Below are positions 22,458-31,600 of a stretch of 64,000 bases of DNA, in pieces. Numbering within the stretch: position 1 is the first letter of the stretch; each line of letters opens with the position of its first letter. A program made the translations under genes and the position numbers. Under the pieces are notes generated by a model that saw only the letters and a list, made by a program, of their open reading frames with translations, made no database searches and had not been told where the DNA came from. The stretch comes from Clostridiales bacterium (GTDB lineage: Bacteria > Bacillota > Clostridia > Oscillospirales > Oscillospiraceae), in contig JALERU010000065.1 of assembly GCA_022764045.1 (NCBI GenBank), positions 1 to 64,000 on the forward strand, read 5' to 3'.

Positions 22458-23986
22458 AACTGCCACGACTGCCCCGGCAGGGCCAGAAGGCCAGCCGGGA
22501 GGTGGTGAACACCCGGGGGCTGAATCTCTCGGACAACACCCAGGACGGGGACCTGGCAGGGTGCAAAAACCTGTCCTCCCACCGCTGGCCCTATCTGGCC
22601 ACCCGAAACAAGCGGGAGAGGCTGGCGGATTACACCGGGGTGACGGCGATCACCTCCTGGGGGAAGCTCATTGCGGTGGAGGGGGAGGCCCTGCTCTATG
22701 ACGGAAAAGAGGTGGGCAAGGTGAAGCCCGGGGCCAAGCAGTTCGCGGTGGTCAACACCAAGCTGGTGATTTGGCCTGACAAGGTCTATTTGGACATGAC
22801 CACCCAGACGGTGAAGCCCCTGGGGGCCAAAGCGACCGCTGCCAAGGGGGTGTTTACCGCTGACACCGTCACCCTCACCGGCGGGCCTGACCTGACCCAG
22901 CTCTTTTCCGTGGGGGACTGCGTGACCCTGTCCGGCCTGGAGACGCTGAAGGCCAACAACGGGGATGTGGTCATCAAAGAGCTGACGAAAGACAAGCTCA
23001 CCCTCTCGGCCAAAAGTCTCACGGCAGGGCAGGAAGAAGGAGCCCTCACCCTGGAGCGGCGGGTCCCCGACCTGGACTACATATGCGAGAGCGGCAACCG
23101 GCTGTGGGGGTGCTCCAACCGGGAGAAGACCATCTTCGCCTCGGTGCTGGGGGACCCCACCAACTTCTATGTCTACGAGGGTCTTTCCACCGACGCTTAC
23201 GCGGTGGCGGTGGGCTCAGAGGGGGACTTCACCGGCTGCTGCAAGCTCTCCACGGCGGTTCTTTTCTGGAAGGAGCGGACCCTGCACAAAATGCTGGGGG
23301 ACTATCCGGCGGAGTACGCCCTGTTTGACTATGCCATCGACGGCCTGCGGGCCGGGTGCAGCCGATCCATGCAGATCCTCAACGACGTGCTGCTCTATGT
23401 GGGGGTTCACGGGGTGTACACCTATGCCGGGGGGACCCCATCCAATATCGCCGCCTGCTTCGGCAGCCACAGCCTGGAGGAGGGGGTGGCGGGGACCGAC
23501 GGGGAGCGGTATTACCTCTCCGCTCTGCTGGACGGCCAGGCCGCCTTGCTGGTCTACGACCCCCGGCTGGGGGTGTGGATGCAGGAGGATGAGACCCGTT
23601 GCGTGGACTTTGCCCGGATGGGCCAAGAGGTCTATTTTCTCACCCAGGAAGGAGAGGTCTGGCAGGCAGACAGCCGCCAGCCTGACCCGGATGCGGAATG
23701 GGAGGCGGTATACACCCCCTTTTACGAGACCATCCAGGGCCGCAAGCGGTACAGCAGGCTGGTGCTGCGGGTGGAGCTGGCCCAGGGAGCCTGGCTCACG
23801 GCGTACACCCGCACCGACGGCGGGCCCTGGCAGGAGGCGGCCAAGCGCATCGGCGGGCTGTCCGACGCCGCCGCCCTGTCCCTGCGCCCCAACCGGGGAG
23901 ACAAGTTTGAACTCCGCCTACGGGGGAAGGGGCCTTGCGCCATTCTGTCTGTATTGCGAGAGTTTACCGTGGGAGGTGAGGGCTGA
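22454..23986 (+). CDS. Tail nozzle / DNA-stabilisation protein (P22 gp10-like)
   Basis: This 510-residue, beta-rich protein has repeated short blade-like units with W/Y-G turns (NRLWGCSNREKTIFASVLGD, DPRLGVWMQEDE, EVYFLTQEGEVWQ), consistent with the propeller-like nozzle proteins of podoviruses that extend the portal channel after packaging (P22 gp10 and T7 gp12 class). It lies directly after the adaptor gene and ahead of the internal proteins, as expected. Start ATG 22454 overlaps the previous stop; the stop overlaps the next ATG. Function is inferred. Confidence 0.68.
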   Translation: MKLPRLPRQGQKASREVVNTRGLNLSDNTQDGDLAGCKNLSSHRWPYLATRNKRERLADYTGVTAITSWGKLIAVEGEALLYDGKEVGKVKPGAKQFAVVNTKLVIWPDKVYLDMTTQTVKPLGAKATAAKGVFTADTVTLTGGPDLTQLFSVGDCVTLSGLETLKANNGDVVIKELTKDKLTLSAKSLTAGQEEGALTLERRVPDLDYICESGNRLWGCSNREKTIFASVLGDPTNFYVYEGLSTDAYAVAVGSEGDFTGCCKLSTAVLFWKERTLHKMLGDYPAEYALFDYAIDGLRAGCSRSMQILNDVLLYVGVHGVYTYAGGTPSNIAACFGSHSLEEGVAGTDGERYYLSALLDGQAALLVYDPRLGVWMQEDETRCVDFARMGQEVYFLTQEGEVWQADSRQPDPDAEWEAVYTPFYETIQGRKRYSRLVLRVELAQGAWLTAYTRTDGGPWQEAAKRIGGLSDAAALSLRPNRGDKFELRLRGKGPCAILSVLREFTVGGEG

Positions 23987-24369
23987 TGGCAGGGGCGGTA
24001 TTTCCCGAGCGCATGGACAAGCTGGACCCGGCAAACCCCCAGGAGAGCTTGCGGACGGTGGAGGCCTACATCGGGTACATGCAGGAGCGCATCGAGTTCA
24101 GCGTGCGCAACACCACCCGGGCCGCCCAGACCACGGGGGTGACCAATGCGGCTATGCTGATGATGCTGACCACCATCAACAACTCCCTGAGCGCCCTGTC
24201 GGCCACGGTGAACCAGCTCACCGGCACGGTGAACGGGCTGGGGAGCCGGGTGCGGGCCGTGGAGGAAGACATCGAGAAGCTGGGCAGCCAGGTGCAGACC
24301 ATGGAGGAGGACATCGGGAAGCTGAAAGAGGCCGTGGCCGCCCTGGAAGGGGCCCAGGGCCCGGAATAA
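23986..24369 (+). CDS. Coiled-coil virion protein
   Basis: It encodes 127 residues. After a ~40-residue N-terminal segment (MAGAVFPERMDKLDPANPQE) the protein is a long coiled coil with heptads rich in V, L and T (NSLSALSATVNQLTGTVNGL, then EEDIEKLGSQVQTMEEDIGK). Such proteins in this place may be tail needle or plug-like or link the fibre to the nozzle. ATG 23986 overlaps the TGA of the nozzle gene. No family recognised. Confidence 0.65.
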   Translation: MAGAVFPERMDKLDPANPQESLRTVEAYIGYMQERIEFSVRNTTRAAQTTGVTNAAMLMMLTTINNSLSALSATVNQLTGTVNGLGSRVRAVEEDIEKLGSQVQTMEEDIGKLKEAVAALEGAQGPE

Positions 24370-24379
24370 GGAGGTTATT

Positions 24380-25651
24380 ATGGGATTTGCAGATCTTTTC
24401 AAAAGCACCGCAAGCGGCCTGGGCAGCGCGGTGAAGAGCACGGGGAGCGAGGTGAAAAAGAAGAAGAAGGAGACGGCCAGCAGCGGGACGGTCCCCACGG
24501 ACTTTGGAACAGAGTACACCCCCAGCAACAGCATCACCAACGGCGGGGCCCTGAACGGGTGGCAGTTGGCGGAGCAGGCAGGGGGGACCACCGGAGGCTC
24601 CTCCTCCATGCTCTCTGGGATCGGGGCAGCCATCCAGACCGCCGCCAAGAAGAACGGGGCCTATGTGCCCTACGACACCAGCGGCAACGACTACGCCGGC
24701 ATGGTGAACATGACCGACCTGGACAAGGCGGCCCTGGCGGCGGCCACCCAGAGTTGGCAGCAGGCCAGCGCCGCCGGGAACCAGGAGGGGATGGACGCGG
24801 CCCACCAGCAGGCGGAGGCCATCCGAAAGAAATACGGCTACCTGGGCGGGGACGACGGCTCCCAGTACATTCCCTTTGCCTCCATGCCGCCGGCGGAGGA
24901 CTTTACCTATGAAAAGGCCCCGGCCTATGTGAACAGCTACCAGGATCTCATCGACACGGCCACCCAGCGGGTGGTGAACCGGAAAGCCTTTTCCTACGAC
25001 CCGGCCAGCGACCCCCTCTACCGGCAGTATGAGGACAGTTACACCAAAAACGGGGGCCTGGCCATGCGGGATGTGCTGGGGCAGGTGTCCGCCCGGACAG
25101 GGGGCCTGGCCAGCTCCTACGCCGCCACGGCGGCCCAGCAGAGTTATAACAACTACATGGACCAGCTGGCGGACAAGATTCCGGAGCTCCAGCAGCTGGC
25201 CTACCAGATGTATCTCAACGAGGGGGCAGCCGACCGGTCCGACGTGGAGCTGCTGATGGCCCTGGAGAGCGCGGACTACAACCGCTATCTGAACGCCTTG
25301 GGCCAGTACAACACCGACCGGAGCTTCGCCTACGGCCAGCACCGGGACAGCGTATCCGACGACCGCTATGCCTACGACTGGAACTACAACGCCCAGCAGG
25401 ACGCCGTGGCCGACGACCGCTACCGGGATGAACTAGCCTATCAGCGGGAGCAGGACGCCCTGAACAACGGGCGCTATGACCAGGAGCAGCAGCGGGCGGA
25501 TCAGGAGACACAGCGGGAGAACGCCTGGAAGAAGCTCCAGAGCGGCGTGGTGCCCACGGCGGCGGAGCTGGCTCTGCTGGGCATGAGCCGGGCGGACGCC
25601 CAGCAGCTGGCCCAGATGATGCAGAGGATGCTCATGGGGTACTACGGGTAA
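24380..25651 (+). CDS. Internal virion / ejection protein
   Basis: This 423-residue protein starts with a lysine-rich region (STGSEVKKKKKE). The middle shows FSYDPASDPLYRQYEDSYT ... GGLAMRDVLGQVSARTGGLA and the repeated RYAYDWNYNAQQDAVADDRY pattern, which recurs in clostridial podovirus-like genomes just before the giant polyvalent gene. The C-terminal half is helical and tyrosine/aspartate/glutamine-rich. It probably rides inside the head and is ejected with the DNA. AAGGAGG precedes ATG 24380. Role by context. Confidence 0.65.
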   Translation: MGFADLFKSTASGLGSAVKSTGSEVKKKKKETASSGTVPTDFGTEYTPSNSITNGGALNGWQLAEQAGGTTGGSSSMLSGIGAAIQTAAKKNGAYVPYDTSGNDYAGMVNMTDLDKAALAAATQSWQQASAAGNQEGMDAAHQQAEAIRKKYGYLGGDDGSQYIPFASMPPAEDFTYEKAPAYVNSYQDLIDTATQRVVNRKAFSYDPASDPLYRQYEDSYTKNGGLAMRDVLGQVSARTGGLASSYAATAAQQSYNNYMDQLADKIPELQQLAYQMYLNEGAADRSDVELLMALESADYNRYLNALGQYNTDRSFAYGQHRDSVSDDRYAYDWNYNAQQDAVADDRYRDELAYQREQDALNNGRYDQEQQRADQETQRENAWKKLQSGVVPTAAELALLGMSRADAQQLAQMMQRMLMGYYG

Positions 25652-25666
25652 GGAGGCGTTTGTTTT

Positions 25667-28600
25667 ATGCCGACGAAGATGAGCCAAAAGGAGATTGAGG
25701 CCAGAAGAAAAGCAAACGCCACCCGGAAGGCGGCGGTGGAGCAGCAGCAGGCCCAAAAGGCCCAGGAGAAGAAGGAAACGGTGCAAAAGGCCGCATCCGC
25801 CCTGAGCCAGGGGGCAAAAAACCTGCGCAGCGCAGGCCCCACCGCCCAGAACGCCCCCGCCAAGAAGACCACCAAAAACCACCTGCTGCAAGGAGCAATC
25901 CAGCAGCAGCGGAAGGGGTACACGGCGAAAGAGGTTGGTCAGAAGCTGCCCTCTTCGGTGAAGAATGTCATCGACCGGACCTACACCGCACAGCGCAACG
26001 CGAACATCAAGCGGGCGGAAGAGGCGATGAAGCGGGCCACGGATCGGCGGTCTAAAATCGCGGCCAGCCATCAGCTCCGCCAGGCGAAACACACCCTGAG
26101 CCTGGCGGACAAGCAGCTCTCCCAGGACGACCAAAACAAGATCCTGCGGGCCAGGGAGCAATGGGAACAGGGGGAAGCCTTAAAACGGCGGGGGGATACC
26201 CAGCGGGGGAACGCCTTGCAGGAGGCGGCTCACTACGTTGCGGAGACTGCCCGGGCCGGGGGCGGCTACTCCGGCGGGAGCAGCGGGCAGGATTATCTGC
26301 TGCCCGACATCGGGGAAGCCTATCACCAGCTGATGACCGAGGAGGGGAAGAAAAGCCTGCGCACCCAGAAGCGCTATTACCAGCTCGGCCAGGCGCTGGG
26401 GAGCCGGGAGCTGATGGAGGCGGCCCACGCGGCGGCCAACGCCATCCGGGAAAACCCCGCCAACTACGACCGGGCGGCCATCAACGCCCAGCTGGCTAAC
26501 ATCCAGACGCCCAAGCGGTATGACGCCCATGGACGGTCAATCTACTCCCCCAACATGCTGGAGACCCGGGCCCAGGCCAGCTTTTTCCCGGCGGTGGGGA
26601 ACCAGCTGGCGGGGTCCTTCCTGGCCCTGAAGGAGACAGCGGAGGACCTGGTGAAGGTCAAGGGGGCCAAGGACCGGCAGCGTGCCCTGGAATACCTGAA
26701 CCGCACAGAGACCGACCCGCGAAAGCAGGCGCAATATGAAAGCGGGATCATTCAGGCGGCGGCCGACGCAGACTACTACGCAAACCGGCAGGACCCCTAC
26801 TCTGCGGCCCAGGAACTTTTGGCCAAGGCGGCCCGGCAATTGGAAGATGTGGTGGCCGGCATGCAGACCAAGGGGGGCAAGCTCCTGGCCCAAGCGGTGC
26901 TGTCCGGGGCCCAGATGGCCCCTGCCCTGGCGGTGTCCGCCCTGGCCTCTCCTGCCGCCGGCGCGGCGGTGATGGGGTTGCAGGCGGCCGGGGCCAAGAC
27001 GGGAGAGCTCCGCAGCCGCGGCGTTTCCGCCGGCCAGGCCCTGGCCCGGGGGCTGGTGTCCGGGGGGATCGAAGGGGCCACGGAGAAGATCCCCATTGGA
27101 AATCTATTAAAAATCGTGAAAGGGTCCGGCGGCGCGACCTTCCTGAAAAACATCGCCAAACAGGCGGGGATCGAGGCCACCGAGGAAAGCGCCTCCTACG
27201 CCCTCAATTTCCTGGCGGACAAGGCCGCCCGGGACCCCGAAGCCCAGTTCAGCCTGGCAGAGCTGGCGGAAAACGCCGCTGTGGGTGCCATTTCCGGCGG
27301 CGCCTTTGGCGGCCTGGGCAGCCTGGGGGCGGCGGTGAACACCCCCATCCAGAGAAGGAGCGCCCCCGCCGGTGAGACACCGGCCCAGGCGGCGGTTTCT
27401 CAAAGGGCCTCCGCCCAGGCTGCCCCCGTGCAGGAGGCGCCGGCGGCCAGGACAGAGGGAACACCCCAGGCGAAACCGGCGGCCCCGGCAGCGGCGCCCC
27501 AGACAGCGGCAGCCCAGCCGAAGGCGGTGCAGCTGACCCAGCAGGGAGAGGCCCGGCGGGCTGCCAGCCTGCGCCAGCGGGCGACAGCCCCTGTGTCCGC
27601 TGGGCCCCTCAGCCTGGCGCGCGCCGGCCAGACCCTGGGGGAGAGCGGCCGGAAGGCCCTGGGGGTGGCCTATGACGGGCGGGGAGACCGGGCGGCCTAT
27701 TTCCAGGGGTTTGCCCAGGTGTATAACCAGGCCTTGACCGGGCGGGCCGCCGGGGAAATCCCAGCCCCCCGGGGGCTGACGGATGCCCAGGTGCTGGCGG
27801 CCTATAGCGCCGGGCAGAACGACCGGGCAGCCAGCCTGGCGAGGGCCAAGGAGGCGGTCCAGTACGCCACGGCGCAGGGAAAGGACGCCGGGCTGGTCTA
27901 CGACGACTATGTGCACGGGGCCCTGGACAAGGGGATCGCCCAAGAGATCAACACCGTGGCCAAGCAGCTGGGCCTCCGGGTGGAAATGGTGGAGACCGTG
28001 GCCGGCGGCGCGGCCAACGCAGAGCTTCAGGACGGGGTGGTCCGCCTGGAGAAGGGCAATCCCAACCCGGTGCGGGCCCTCTTCGGCCATGAGCTCACCC
28101 ACCGGGTCCAGGAGCTGGCCCCGGAGAGCTACCGGGCCTTCCGGGATTTCGTGATGGCTGACCCGGTCTATCTGGAAGAGGTTCAGCGGAAGCTCCAGGA
28201 CTACGCCGCCCAAGGGATGAAGCTGACCCAGGAGGCGGCCATGGACGAGATCACGGCGGACTACGCCGGGATGCTCATAGAGGATCAGGACCTGCTGGGG
28301 CAGTTCATCCAGGCAAATAAGGCAGACCAGAGCCTCCTCCAGCGCCTGTGGCAGGCGGTGAAGGACCTGGCCGCCAAGGTCACCGGCCGCCACAAGGCCA
28401 ACCTGGAGGACGCGGCCGCCCTGCTGGAACAGGCGGTGGGACAGGCCAGCGCCCAGGCGGAGAGGCTGGCAAAGCAGGGGAGGAAGGCTGAAACATCAGG
28501 CAGGCCGCAGTTTTCCCTGAAAGAGAAGAAAGAGATCCACAGTGAAGTTCTGGACAAGGTGAAAAAAGAGCTGAAAACGGTGCAGGACAACGGCGTATTA

Positions 28601-31600
28601 AAACATTTAACAGGAGAAGAGTTTTCCAAGGGGGGGCAGAGCCTTGTGCAGCAGGTTGCCGGCTACTTCGATCAAATGGGCGGGCAGGTGGCCAGAAAAG
28701 ACTTTGGTACGATTCGCCTTTCCCGCCGGGGAATCAAGGATAGCATGGCCCATGGGATCGGCAGAAAAAAAGCCGCTGCCTTCGCAGCGGTACCGGAGGT
28801 GCTCCAAGATGGTATTATAGTGGACCGTCAGGAAAACTGGAAGGGCCGCTCCTATGATACCTATGTATTTGCCGGAGAAGTCAACATTGCAGGGCAGCCG
28901 AATGCAGTTGGCGTGGTCGTCATTCGAAGGAATGGTGATAGCCGGTTTTACTTACACGAAGTGACCACAATAGAAAAAGGCGACACCGCGACGTTCAAGA
29001 CCGGGGCTACCGCCGAAGCGGCCCGCTTACCCGGCGACGCAGTGCCACCGTTACAGTCAGAAGCCACATCTGACAAGCCGGCGCACGAAGCGCGGGACAT
29101 TGTAGCAGCCTCTGATCCTACCAATAGGATACCCCAAAACCAGGAGAATAGCAAGGCTGCGGAAGGAGAAAACAGCGGGAAATTTTCCCTCAAAACTGCC
29201 GACGGCTACCTCTCCGCCAAGCTCCAGGAGGAGAACAAGCTCCTCCGGGAGCGGGTGGATTACTGGAAGGGGCAGACCAAGCGGAGCAGCCAGGCCACCA
29301 CCGACCGAAAAGCCGTGGCCAAGGCCGCCCGGCGTCTGGTGAGGGAGTATGGCGCGGACCTGGAGGCCGCGGAGATCCAGGGGGACCTCCAGGGCCTCTA
29401 CGACGCCATGGCGGGGGACAAGGGGCTGACCTACACCCAGGCCCGCGCCCAGGCAGAGGCCATTGCCCAGCGGCTGGTGTCCAGCGCCGTTGCCAAAGAG
29501 GACGGGATGTACCAGCAGTATGGGGATCTGCGGTCCTACCTGCGGGAGACGACGCTCACCATTTCGGAAGAGGGGAGCCACGACATCCCGGATTTTTCTG
29601 CTTTCCGCCAGCGGAACTTTGGGCGAATGAAGATCAGCAAGGGGAGCACCAACGTGGACCAGGTCTACCAGGAGCTGTCTGCCCTCTGGCCGGAGTTCTT
29701 TGACGAGACCCGGGAGATCACCCCGGCGGACCAGCTGGAGCACATCGCTCAGGTGATGGACCAGGTCTATGCCGTCACCGAGGCAAACCCCTTTCAGGGG
29801 TACACCCGCCAGGCAATCGCCGGGGCGGCCAATGAGATCATGGAGGGCTTTTTCGACCTGCCCCAGACCAAGGCCACCTTTGCCGACCGCCAGGCCGGGA
29901 AGCTGGACCGGGCCAAGGCCCAGGGCAGGCAGCGGCTGGCGGCGGAGCGGGAGAAGAAAAACGCTCAGCTGGAAGCCCTCCGCCAGGAGAACCGCCAGCG
30001 GGTCCAGACCGCCATCGCCCGGGAGCGCCAGCGCCGGGAGAAGGAGCTGGACAGGCTGAAATCGGCCTATCGGGCCAGAGACGCCGTCGGGCGGGAGCGC
30101 CGCCAGGTCAGCCAGCTCAGGGCTAAAATCCTGCGGCACACCAAGGCCCTGTCGAAGAAGCTCCTCTCCCCCAACGACCAGCAGCACGTGCCAGAGGGGC
30201 TGCGGGGGGCTGCAGCCAGGCTGCTGGAGGCTATCAATCTGGAGAGCCCATACACTTATGACGAAACCGGGAAGCGCCGCAAGGCCGACGGCGGCAGCCC
30301 CACCCAGCGGACCCAGGCCTTCCGCCAGCTCCGGCAGGCCTACCGAGCCATCCAGCAGGAGGGGGACGCCGGCCTTGTCATCGACCCCGACCTGCTGGAC
30401 AACCTCCAGGAGGTGGAGGCCCTGGGAGACGTAAAGCTGGCGGACATGACCCCCGGCCAGCTTACCACCGTGTGGAACACGATCAAGGCGGTGGAGGCCA
30501 GCATTTCCAGCGCCAACAAGCTCTTTGGGCAGGCCAGGTTTGAAACCGTGCTGGAGGCTGCCCGTGGCCTGGAAAAGGACAACGCCGGCCGCCGGGACCG
30601 GGGAGACTACCGGGGGCCGGTGCGGGCCATAGACAAGCTGATGAACGCAGATATGCTCACCCCCGAGAGCTTTTTCCACCGCCTGGGCCCCACGGGGGAA
30701 GAGCTTTTCCGGATGCTCCGCCGGGCCCAGGACAAGCACATCCAGATCATGGAGGAGGTACAACGCAGCACCCAGGAACTGGTGGGCAAGACGGATATCC
30801 GCAAGCTGGAAAAAACCGTCCACCGATTCACCTTTGGGGAGAAGACCCTGGAGCTCACCACCGGCCAGATCATGTCCCTGCGGGAGCTGATGAAGCGGCA
30901 GCAGGCGGCGGAGCACATCACCGTGGGCGGCATCCGGCCCGAGGGGGTGGACAAGGGCATCCGCCGAAAGGCCCCCGCCGAGGCGGTGAAGCTGACCCCG
31001 GAGGAAATCGGGGAGATCCTGGACACCCTGACCCAGGAGGAGGTCAAGCTGGCCGACGGCCTGCAACAGCTGATGGGCGGACGCCTGGCCCAGCTGGGCA
31101 ACGAGGCCAGCCTGGAGGTCTATGGCTATGAAAAGTTCAAGGAGAAAAATTACTTCCCCATCCAGGTAGACAGCAACCAGACCAAGACCGACCAGGTGAA
31201 GGACGCCGCCCAGGCCACCATCGCCGGCCGGGGCTTCACCAAGGCCACCCGGCCTCACGCCAGTAGCGCCGTGCTGGTGAAGGATATCTTTTCCGTCTAC
31301 GCTGACCACGTCACCGACATGGCCACCTACCGGGCCTGGCTGGGCCCCATGGAGAATTTGCAGCGGGTGTTCAACTTCCGGTTCCGGGACGAGGCCGGCC
31401 AGGTGACGGGGACGGTGAAGGGCCTGCTCCGCCGGATCTATGGGGCCAACGGGCCGGCCTACTGGAGCAAACTCACCGAGGACCTGAACAACGGCGTCCA
31501 CGGCACCAACGACAACCCCTTCGGGGGGCTCATCGGGAACTATAAGGCCTCGGCCATCGGGGCGAACATCCGGGTGTTCATCCAGCAGCCCACCTCCATC

